Position numbers and translations under genes: made by a program. Under the pieces are notes generated by a model. The model ran no database searches and had not been told where the DNA came from. It saw only the letters and a program-made list of their open reading frames with translations. Below, one piece after another: positions 7,834-13,091 of a DNA stretch of 20,122 nucleotides. The first letter of the stretch is position 1. Each line of letters opens with the position of its first letter. The stretch is from the NCBI GenBank assembly GCA_900769175.1, contig CAAGFP010000084.1, positions 1 to 20,122 on the forward strand. The letters are read 5' to 3'. This DNA is from Lachnospiraceae bacterium (GTDB lineage Bacteria > Bacillota > Clostridia > Lachnospirales > Lachnospiraceae).

Positions 7834-8091
7834 ATGATTATTATTTCTAAAGTATTAGGACCTTTTATTAAGAAAGCATTTTTGAAGTTTTTAAAGCAGA
7901 ATATCTGGACCATCATCGGACTTGTTCTTTTATTTATAGTAGGCGTTACTGTAAATATTATGATGTTGGTATTCAAGAAAAAGGTTAAGAAACTTACGAA
8001 AAAGTTTACTCCGTTCGGAAACAATCCTTTGAAGAATGTGATGTCTGATAACAAGAAATCTTGTTGTCCGGTAATGAAAAAAAGTAAATAG
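7834..8091 (+). CDS. Small basic membrane protein of unknown function (85 aa)
   Basis: I do not recognise this protein. It has an amphipathic lysine-rich N-terminus (residues 1-22), one predicted membrane helix at about 24-47, and a strongly basic tail beginning FKKKVKKLTKKF that also carries a Cys-Cys pair at 77-78. There is no signal peptidase site or prepilin site. Translation is credible: GGAGG at 7822-7826, 7 bases before the ATG, its own extended -10 promoter, and the pilus-operon terminator upstream. It is monocistronic, and no terminator follows closely; the next one is at 8218-8260. An antisense frame covers the same bases but is rich in Phe/Ile from the AT bias and has no support. 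The role could be envelope-related; the neighbours give no clear clue. Confidence 0.7.
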   Translation: MIIISKVLGPFIKKAFLKFLKQNIWTIIGLVLLFIVGVTVNIMMLVFKKKVKKLTKKFTPFGNNPLKNVMSDNKKSCCPVMKKSK

Positions 8092-8164
8092 GATAATGGA
8101 ATTGCAGAACTATCAGATTCAATTATTGGTGAAATACATAAGATAAATGATTGAAGCAATGAGT

Positions 8165-8194
8165 TTGATTTATCTCTCAATTGATAATTATAAT
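8165..8194 (+). promoter_or_regulatory. Sigma-A-like promoter upstream of the topA leader terminator
   Basis: TTGATT (8165-8170), an 18-base spacer, and a perfect TATAAT (8189-8194). Transcripts would start near 8201 and meet the intrinsic terminator at 8218-8260 within about 60 bases, so the promoter would make either a very short RNA or, by read-through, a leader of about 310 bases for topA. Confidence 0.5.
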
Positions 8195-8217
8195 GAAGGT
8201 TTTGTATGTATACGAAT

Positions 8218-8260
8218 AAACAGACATATTATATTGGAGAAGTATAATATGTCTGTTTTT
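8218..8260 (+). terminator. Strong intrinsic terminator in the topA leader
   Basis: A perfect 16-bp stem: 8218-8233 pairs with 8243-8258, with the 9-base loop TTGGAGAAG, ending in five T. It may end transcripts of the small membrane protein gene (127 bases upstream) and/or attenuate the promoter at 8165-8194. Confidence 0.8.
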
Positions 8261-8299
8261 GCGTGTAAATGTGCAAATAAAATAGTTGTCTAAGTAACA

Positions 8300-8323
8300 C
8301 GCATTCGGTGCGGGAATCCTGCA
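8300..8323 (+). other. GC-rich element with two mutually exclusive hairpins
   Basis: In very AT-rich surroundings, CGCA (8300-8303) can pair with TGCG (8309-8312) around TTCGG. Alternatively TGCGGG (8309-8314) can pair with CCTGCA (8318-8323) around AAT, with one G-T pair. The two share bases 8309-8312, so only one can form. I do not recognise a known riboswitch or tRNA fragment. It may simply be a remnant; it lies upstream of the promoter nearest topA. Confidence 0.35.
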
Positions 8324-8393
8324 AGCGAGATACTAATGAATGTTTCTTAAATTAGGAAATAACTTTTATACATTTTATACAAAGTTTCGCATA

Positions 8394-8408
8394 AATTTTC
8401 AGATAGAA
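8394..8408 (+). promoter_or_regulatory. CodY-box-like sequence upstream of topA-codY
   Basis: AATTTTCAGATAGAA matches the established CodY consensus AATTTTCWGAAAATT at 11 of 15 positions, with the first 10 bases perfect. It lies 34 bases before the -35 box of the promoter that should drive topA and codY, so autoregulation of codY is a reasonable inference. AT-rich sequence yields chance matches, so this is tentative. Confidence 0.4.
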
Positions 8409-8441
8409 AAAAGAAAAATTGTAAATTGAGTGTTAAATTTC

Positions 8442-8470
8442 TTGCAAATTTGGAAAAAATGTTGTACATT
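8442..8470 (+). promoter_or_regulatory. Probable topA-codY promoter
   Basis: TTGCAA (8442-8447), a 17-base spacer, and TACATT (8465-8470). The -10 box has two mismatches to TATAAT. The predicted start near 8477 would leave a leader of about 37 bases with GGGAGG before the topA ATG. Confidence 0.45.
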
Positions 8471-8513
8471 ACTAAACGTCTATGTGTAAAAGCATATTTG
8501 GGAGGAATGTATT

Positions 8514-10502
8514 ATGGCAAAATATTTGGTAATTGTGGAATCTCCCGCGAAAGTGAAAACCATAAAAAAGTTTCTTGGTACGAATTATGAGGTTTTAGCG
8601 AGTAACGGCCATGTAAGGGATTTGCCCAAAAGCCAGCTTGGGGTAGATGTAGAACATGATTATGAACCGAAATATATTACGATTCGAGGGAAGGGAGATG
8701 TTTTATCCACTCTTCGGAAAGAAGTAAAGAAAGCAGATAAAATCTATCTTGCAACTGACCCTGACCGCGAAGGAGAAGCAATTTCCTGGCATCTTTATGA
8801 AGCGTTGAAATTAAAGGATAAAAAGGTATATCGTATTACTTTCAATGAAATTACGAAAAATGCCGTAAAAGAATCCTTAAAAAATGCAAGAGAAATCGAT
8901 ATGGCTTTAGTAGATGCCCAGCAGACAAGACGTATCCTTGACAGAATGGTTGGATATCGAATTTCTCCTGTCCTTTGGGACAAAGTGAAAAGAGGCTTAA
9001 GTGCCGGTCGTGTTCAGTCCGTTGCACTCCGCATTATCTGTGACCGGGAAGATGAAATCAATGCATTTATTCCGCAGGAATACTGGAGCCTTCAGGCACA
9101 GTTTGAAATAAAAGGAGAGAAGCATCCGTTAATTGCCGGATTCTACGGAAAAAATGATAAGAAAATGGAACTTCATTCCGAAGAGGAAGTACTTGCCGTG
9201 ATGAAAGCGCTTGATAAGGAAAAGTTTTCTGTGGATTCTGTCAATGTTTCAGACAGGACGAAGAAATCTCCGCTTCCTTTTATTACTTCAACGCTTCAAC
9301 AGGAAGCAAGTAAGACATTGGGATTTGCGACGGCGAAAACAATGAGAATCGCCCAGCAGTTATATGAAGGCGTTGATATTCCGGGAACCGGAACCGTAGG
9401 TCTGATTACTTATCTGCGTACGGATTCAACCCGTATTTCCGATGAGGCACAAAAGCAGGCGAAAGAATATATTTTAGATAAATTCGGAAAAGAATATATC
9501 GGAGAGGGCGACTTGGCTGCTAAATCTGAGAAGAGAGTTCAGGATGCCCATGAAGCTATCCGTCCCACGGATATCAACCGTGTTCCGGAAGAGATTAAGG
9601 CAAGTCTGTCAAGAGACCAATATCGCTTATATCAGTTAATCTGGAAACGTTTCCTGGCAAGCCGTATGGCAAACTGTAAGTTTGCAACGGTTTCGGTTAA
9701 AATCAAGGGAGGAGACTATTTCTTCCGTGTCAGTGCTTCGAAAGTGGCTTTTGATGGTTATCGTAAGGTATATATGGCAGAGGATGAAGAGAAAGCAGAA
9801 GCAAATGCTTTATTAAATTCAATCGATAAGGATACTTCGCTTCAATTCATCCAGTTTGATAAACAGCAGCATTTTACCCAGCCGCCTGCTCATTATACGG
9901 AGGCAAGTCTGGTGCGCGCTTTGGAAGAACTCGGAATCGGTCGCCCGAGTACGTATGCACCGACGATTACAACGATTCTTGCAAGACGTTATGTGGTAAA
10001 AGAAGATAAAAATCTCTATGTCTCCGAACTAGGAGAGGTTGTAAACCGTCTGATGATGGAAGCCTTTCCCAGTATTGTGGATGTAAATTTTACTGCCTAT
10101 ATGGAAGCTTTATTGGATAAGGTGGAAGAAGGCACGGTGCAGTGGAAGACGGTGGTTTCGAATTTCTATCCGGATTTGGATGAAGCTGTGAAACTTGCTG
10201 AGAAAAATTTGGCTCAGGTAAAGATTGCGGATGAAGAATCGGATGAAATTTGTGAAATGTGCGGTCGCAGAATGGTGATAAAATATGGTCCTCACGGTAA
10301 GTTCCTTGCATGCCCCGGATTTCCGGAATGTAGAAATACCAAGGCTTTCCTTGAGAAAATCAATGTGCCTTGCCCGAAATGCGGAAAGGACATCGTTATC
10401 CGCAAAACAAAAAAAGGTCGTAAATACTATGGTTGCATAGATGGACCGGAATGTGATTATATGAGCTGGGTCAGACCGGGAGCAAAACAGGAGAAGGATT
10501 AA
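8514..10502 (+). CDS. topA: DNA topoisomerase I (type IA)
   Basis: Relaxes negative supercoils by cutting one strand through a 5'-phosphotyrosine. Seen: the TOPRIM domain with Glu9 in VESPAK and the DxDxE set in ATDPDREGE (Asp82, Asp84, Glu86), the conserved segments GLSAGRVQSVALR (161-173) and QDAHEAIRPT (343-352), and the catalytic Tyr300 in ITYLRTDSTR. The C-terminus carries two four-cysteine zinc ribbons, with Cys 580, 583, 600, 606 and Cys 620, 623, 641, 647. Length 662 is close to the family norm of about 690. The ATG follows GGGAGG. codY begins 30 bases downstream without a terminator, so the two are likely co-transcribed. The trmFO, codV and clpQY genes that separate topA and codY in Bacillus subtilis are absent. 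Confidence 0.98.
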   Translation: MAKYLVIVESPAKVKTIKKFLGTNYEVLASNGHVRDLPKSQLGVDVEHDYEPKYITIRGKGDVLSTLRKEVKKADKIYLATDPDREGEAISWHLYEALKLKDKKVYRITFNEITKNAVKESLKNAREIDMALVDAQQTRRILDRMVGYRISPVLWDKVKRGLSAGRVQSVALRIICDREDEINAFIPQEYWSLQAQFEIKGEKHPLIAGFYGKNDKKMELHSEEEVLAVMKALDKEKFSVDSVNVSDRTKKSPLPFITSTLQQEASKTLGFATAKTMRIAQQLYEGVDIPGTGTVGLITYLRTDSTRISDEAQKQAKEYILDKFGKEYIGEGDLAAKSEKRVQDAHEAIRPTDINRVPEEIKASLSRDQYRLYQLIWKRFLASRMANCKFATVSVKIKGGDYFFRVSASKVAFDGYRKVYMAEDEEKAEANALLNSIDKDTSLQFIQFDKQQHFTQPPAHYTEASLVRALEELGIGRPSTYAPTITTILARRYVVKEDKNLYVSELGEVVNRLMMEAFPSIVDVNFTAYMEALLDKVEEGTVQWKTVVSNFYPDLDEAVKLAEKNLAQVKIADEESDEICEMCGRRMVIKYGPHGKFLACPGFPECRNTKAFLEKINVPCPKCGKDIVIRKTKKGRKYYGCIDGPECDYMSWVRPGAKQEKD

Positions 10503-10532
10503 TGGCTTCCGGAATAAAGATGGGATGGAATT

Positions 10533-11300
10533 ATGAGCAGTGTACAATTATTAGATAAAACGAGAAAAATAGGCGGACTTCTTCATAATAATGAAGGCGG
10601 AAAGGTTATGTTTCGTGATCTTTGCCGTGTTATGAAAGAAGCAACGAATTCGAACTGTCTTGTAATCAGCAGAAAGGGAAAACTTCTTGCAAACAGTTAT
10701 TATCCGACGGTTCCTGTCATTACGGAACTGATTGGAGAAGACAGCGGAAATTTCATTAATAAAGATTTAAATGACAGACTTCTCGGTGTGCTATCGACCA
10801 AAGAAAATGTGAATTTAAGCACACTCGGTTTCGTTACGACGAAAACAAAGGGATATTATGCAATCGTAACTCCGGTAGTAATATCCGGAATGCGGCTCGG
10901 TACTTTGTTTTTATACCGAAACTTAGAAGAATATGATATTGATGAGATTATTCTTTGCGAATACGCAACAACGGTAATCGGGTTAGAGATGCTTCGTTCC
11001 GAATCGGAAGAGAGTGCGGAAGAAAACAGAAAGATTAAAACCGCAAATTCGGCGTTGAATACACTTTCCGCATCCGAACTGGAAGCGGTAACAAGCGTTG
11101 TACACGAATTAAACGGAAACGAAGGAATGCTGGTTGCCAGCAAGGTTGCAGACCGGGTGGGCATTACACGTTCTGTTATCGTCAATGCGCTCAGGAAACT
11201 GGAAAGCGCCGGCATTATCGAAACGAAATCCGCCGGAATGAAGGGAACATTTATCAAGATTACAAACGATGCGATTCTTGATGAGATTAAGAATTTATAA
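10533..11300 (+). CDS. codY: GTP-sensing global transcription regulator CodY
   Basis: CodY represses nutrient-scavenging, motility and virulence genes when GTP and branched-chain amino acids are plentiful. Seen: an N-terminal GAF-like domain (about 1-155), including LVISRKGKLL near residue 43 and RLGTLFLYR, a helical linker, and a C-terminal winged helix-turn-helix with the nearly invariant segment VGITRSVIVNALRKLESAG followed by GMKGTFIKI. Length 255 is typical. The segment that carries the isoleucine-contact residues Arg61/Met62/Met65 in the B. subtilis protein reads TVPVITELIGED here, so ligand binding may differ. The ATG follows GGGATGGA. Position directly upstream of the flagellar operon is conserved in many Firmicutes and fits CodY control of motility. 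Confidence 0.96.
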   Translation: MSSVQLLDKTRKIGGLLHNNEGGKVMFRDLCRVMKEATNSNCLVISRKGKLLANSYYPTVPVITELIGEDSGNFINKDLNDRLLGVLSTKENVNLSTLGFVTTKTKGYYAIVTPVVISGMRLGTLFLYRNLEEYDIDEIILCEYATTVIGLEMLRSESEESAEENRKIKTANSALNTLSASELEAVTSVVHELNGNEGMLVASKVADRVGITRSVIVNALRKLESAGIIETKSAGMKGTFIKITNDAILDEIKNL

Positions 11301-11417
11301 AACTTTGAAAGGGAACATTTTATCTCATAAGAATAATTTCGTATTTTCTAAGATACAAAAGCACTTTGCAGGGGATAAATTGATTGCAATCTCTTTATTT
11401 TTATTTTTTTTATCCGA

Positions 11418-11503
11418 TATAATAATTGAAAACAGCACAAGGATCGTGCTTATATATGGCAGACAGATAAAAGGATTTATTGATTTCTCAATAAATCCTT
11501 TTT
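11418..11503 (+). ncRNA. Candidate short RNA with CsrA-site-like hairpin
   Basis: A perfect TATAAT (11418-11423) predicts a start near 11430; no good -35 is seen. Immediately after comes AGCAC-AAGGATC-GTGCT (11434-11450), a 5-bp stem displaying GGA in the loop, close to the CsrA SELEX site ACARGGAUGU. A 15-bp terminator ends the unit at 11503, so the RNA would be about 75 bases. It could be a small regulatory RNA, an attenuated leader of the flagellar operon, or chance. CsrA itself is not encoded in the window. Confidence 0.35.
11469..11503 (+). terminator. Intrinsic terminator downstream of codY
   Basis: AAAAGGATTTATTGA (11469-11483), loop TTTC, and the exact complement (11488-11502) ending in five T. 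The stem is long and perfect. It lies 169 bases after the codY stop. Confidence 0.85.
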
Positions 11504-11510
11504 GCGTATT

Positions 11511-11628
11511 AGGAATTGTCTCTGATTTCCTGTTGCACAAAACACTCCGTGAAGGAGGTGCACATCTGTCTTTGTCACAGAAACTCATCCGAATATCTTG
11601 TGCCTGTTTTCGACATAAACACAATATA
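11511..11628 (+). other. Run of small hairpins upstream of the flagellar promoter
   Basis: Four local stems can be drawn: AGGAA/TTCCT (11511-11515 with 11527-11531), TGCAC/GTGCA (11534-11538 with 11558-11562) enclosing CTCC/GGAG, TCTGT/ACAGA (11565-11569 with 11577-11581), and TTGTG/CACAA (11598-11602 with 11620-11624, extended by TAT/ATA). Together with the terminator just after, they look like a structured RNA. No known family is recognised and each stem is short. Confidence 0.35.
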
Positions 11629-11632
11629 AGGT

Positions 11633-11663
11633 GCATTTTTCTCCTAAAATGCTTGTTTTTTTT
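11633..11663 (+). terminator. Second intrinsic terminator, just upstream of the flgB promoter
   Basis: GCATTTT (11633-11639), loop TCTCCT, AAAATGC (11646-11652), then TTG and eight T (11656-11663). The stem is AT-rich and only 7 bp but the T-run is excellent. It insulates or attenuates the flagellar operon from upstream transcription; its T-run overlaps the -35 box of the next promoter. Confidence 0.65.
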
Positions 11664-11680
11664 ATAAAATTACTTATAAT
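11653..11680 (+). promoter_or_regulatory. Probable sigma-A promoter of the flagellar operon
   Basis: TTGTTT (11653-11658), a 16-base spacer, and a perfect TATAAT (11675-11680). The predicted start near 11687 gives an 80-base leader before flgB. No sigma-28 motif is seen here. Confidence 0.6.
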
Positions 11681-11743
11681 GGATTATGTAGAATTGTGTA
11701 TATTGAAAAAATATGTTCAATTGATGAATCCGATTGGAGAAGA

Positions 11744-11770
11744 ATGGTTCCGGAAAGGGAAATGATATGA
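11744..11770 (+). CDS. Possible eight-codon leader ORF overlapping the flgB start
   Basis: ATG at 11744 begins MVPEREMI and ends in TGA at 11768-11770, overlapping the flgB ATG as ATGA, an arrangement typical of translational coupling. GGAG at 11736-11739 could serve it, though the 4-base spacing is short. It may be chance. Confidence 0.25.
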   Translation: MVPEREMI

Positions 11771-12156
11771 TTAATTCGAATGTATTTGACTATGTAAACG
11801 TGCTTGACAAAGCAGCGGATGCTTCCTGGAAAAGAAACGAAGCTATCAGTAACAACTTAGCGAATGCCACTACTCCGAATTACAAAAGACAGGATGTAAG
11901 TTTTGAGGCAGAACTCAGAAGTGCCATTATCGGAGCGGACGCAGGGAATCTGGACGGAAAGATAAGAAAAGTGGATTTAGACCGCATTACCCCTACTGTC
12001 TTTACAGATGTTTCGGGCGTTTCCTACAGACTGGATGGAAACAATGTTGATCCGGATACGGAAAACGTTTACCTTGCAGAGAATCAGTTGAAATATCAGG
12101 GACTCATGACCGGTATCAATACAGAATTTGCCAATCTAAAGGCAGCAATGAAGTAA
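11767..12156 (+). CDS. flgB: Flagellar proximal rod protein FlgB
   Basis: FlgB forms part of the proximal rod crossing the cell wall. Seen: the rod/hook family N-terminal motif NEAISNNLANATTPNYKRQDV (split here as NEAISNNLANATTP then NYKRQDVSF) at about residues 26-46, which usually reads NIANANTPGYK, and the C-terminal segment NVYLAENQLKYQGLMTGINT. Length 129 is typical. It lacks the C-terminal heptad helix present in hook-type relatives, as FlgB does. I start at the ATG at 11767, preceded by AAAGGGA (11754-11760); an in-frame TTG at 11734 would add 11 poorly conserved residues. It is the first gene of the flagellar operon, 86 bases after the -10 box, with flgC 17 bases downstream. Confidence 0.95.
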   Translation: MINSNVFDYVNVLDKAADASWKRNEAISNNLANATTPNYKRQDVSFEAELRSAIIGADAGNLDGKIRKVDLDRITPTVFTDVSGVSYRLDGNNVDPDTENVYLAENQLKYQGLMTGINTEFANLKAAMK

Positions 12157-12173
12157 GAGGGGAGGAATAACTT

Positions 12174-12635
12174 ATGGGTATGTTTCATGCTTTTGATGTA
12201 TCCGCAAGCGGTTTAACCGCACAGAGATATCGAATGGACATTATTGCAGAGAATGTTGCGAATGCGAATACAACCAGAACGGAAAACGGCGGAATCTATA
12301 AAAGAAAAATTGTGACCTTTGAAGCCAAAAGCGGTACGCCCGGTGTATCTTTTGCATCTATGCTGAGTGCTTCCTCTTCAAATCTCGACCAGAGTATCGG
12401 GAACGGTGTTCGTATTACTTCGATTACGGAAGATAATAAATCGGATGCAAGAAAAGTTTATGATCCTTCGCATCCGGATGCAGACGAGGCCGGATATGTT
12501 TATTATCCCAATGTGGATACCGTAACCGAAATGACCAATTTAATCGATGCCACAAGAGCTTATGAAGCGAATGCTACTGCATTATCCGCAAGTAAGAGTA
12601 TGATACAGCAGGCACTTATGATTGGTCAGAACTAG
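12174..12635 (+). CDS. flgC: Flagellar proximal rod protein FlgC
   Basis: FlgC is a rod subunit that stacks with FlgB and FlgF. Seen: the N-terminal rod motif ASGLTAQRYRMDIIAENVAN followed by NANTTRTENGG, the conserved YDPSHPDADEAGYVYYPNV segment in the middle, and the C-terminal helix EMTNLIDATRAYEANATAL that packs in the rod core. Length 153 is somewhat longer than the usual 135-150 residues. ATG follows GAGGGGAGGA. It lies 17 bases after flgB and 18 before fliE in a tight operon; nothing unusual is seen. Confidence 0.97.
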   Translation: MGMFHAFDVSASGLTAQRYRMDIIAENVANANTTRTENGGIYKRKIVTFEAKSGTPGVSFASMLSASSSNLDQSIGNGVRITSITEDNKSDARKVYDPSHPDADEAGYVYYPNVDTVTEMTNLIDATRAYEANATALSASKSMIQQALMIGQN

Positions 12636-12653
12636 TACGAGGGAGAATGACAG

Positions 12654-12968
12654 ATGGAACTTTCATCAATTTACGGAATCAATACAGATGCGGTGAATAC
12701 ATTAAAAAATGTTTCTTTGGATAAAACCGAAGAGGGAAATGACATGTTTGCATCCCTCTTAAATACCGCTATCGACAATATAAACTCAACCAATGCACTT
12801 CTTTCCAATGCAGAGAACGAGGAGATTAAGTTTGCGCTTGGTGAAACAACGAATCCGCACGACTTAACCATTGCTCTTCAAAAAGCTTCAGCAGCACTCC
12901 AATATACCATTGCTGTGAGAGATAAATTCTTAGAAGCTTATAAAGAGATTATGAATATGCAAATCTAA
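12654..12968 (+). CDS. fliE: Flagellar hook-basal body protein FliE
   Basis: FliE is the adapter that joins the MS ring (FliF) to the rod (FlgB) and is the first rod-type substrate of the export gate. Seen: the C-terminal signature PHDLTIALQKASAALQYTI followed by AVRDKFLEAYKEIMNMQI, which is the strongly conserved part of the family, and a variable helical N-terminus. Length 104 is normal. ATG at 12654 follows GAGGGAGA. The gene is followed by an unusually long 123-base gap before fliF, containing an 8-bp hairpin. Confidence 0.96.
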   Translation: MELSSIYGINTDAVNTLKNVSLDKTEEGNDMFASLLNTAIDNINSTNALLSNAENEEIKFALGETTNPHDLTIALQKASAALQYTIAVRDKFLEAYKEIMNMQI

Positions 12969-12969
12969 T

Positions 12970-12998
12970 GCTTTCATGAAATCCGTTAGAATGAAAGC
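12970..12998 (+). other. Hairpin in the fliE-fliF gap
   Basis: GCTTTCAT (12970-12977) pairs exactly with ATGAAAGC (12991-12998) around a 13-base loop, starting two bases after the fliE stop. No T-run follows, so it is not a terminator. It may stabilise or process the mRNA between the rod and MS-ring genes. The rest of the gap shows no promoter that I can support. Confidence 0.45.
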
Positions 12999-13091
12999 CG
13001 GATAAAGAATGGGTTAAGTCCCGTGGCTTGGTTAGAAAGAAAAAGACTGTAGTTTCAGGAAGGAATATGATTAGATAAGAGGAATCCGGAA

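Larger units (their letters stand above)
8092..8513 (+). other. Gene-free leader region of topA (422 bases)
   Basis: No credible coding sequence on either strand. In order it holds a sigma-A-like promoter (8165-8194), a 16-bp-stem terminator (8218-8260), a GC-rich foldable element (8300-8323), a CodY-box-like sequence (8394-8408) and the promoter nearest topA (8442-8470), each listed separately. The first 70 bases after the small membrane protein gene show nothing I can name. Confidence 0.6.
11301..11766 (+). other. Gene-free codY-flgB intergenic region (466 bases)
   Basis: Long for this compact window. In order: a 10-bp palindrome GATTGCAATC (11382-11391), a -10 box (11418-11423), a GGA hairpin (11434-11450), a 15-bp-stem terminator (11469-11503), several small hairpins (11511-11628), a second terminator (11633-11663), the flagellar promoter (11653-11680) and the leader with a possible eight-codon ORF (11744-11770). 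Open frames on both strands here lack family resemblance and cross both terminators, so I call no protein gene. Confidence 0.6.

Noticed and set aside
7791..8180. Antisense ORF of 129 codons opposite the small membrane protein gene
   Set aside because: Phe/Ile/Asn-rich composition, no RBS, and it spans the promoter, RBS and 3' flank of the plus-strand gene, which has better support.
10110..10547. Antisense ORF of 145 codons over the topA 3' end and codY start
   Set aside because: It covers conserved zinc-ribbon coding sequence on the other strand, with no RBS or promoter support.
11325..11636. Antisense ORF of 103 codons between codY and flgB, with TTAGGAG before its ATG on the - strand
   Set aside because: It runs through the codY-side terminator stem, has Cys/Ile/Lys-rich composition typical of translated AT-rich intergenic DNA, and resembles no family. 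The SD-like string is the loop of the second terminator.
11269..11667. Plus-strand ORF of 132 codons starting inside codY
   Set aside because: It crosses both intrinsic terminators, overlaps the codY 3' end out of frame, and has no recognisable domain.
11504..11766. C. difficile-style invertible flagellar switch or c-di-GMP-I riboswitch
   Set aside because: No long inverted repeats flank the segment (the best matches are about 7 bases) and the riboswitch core is absent. No recombinase is nearby in the window.
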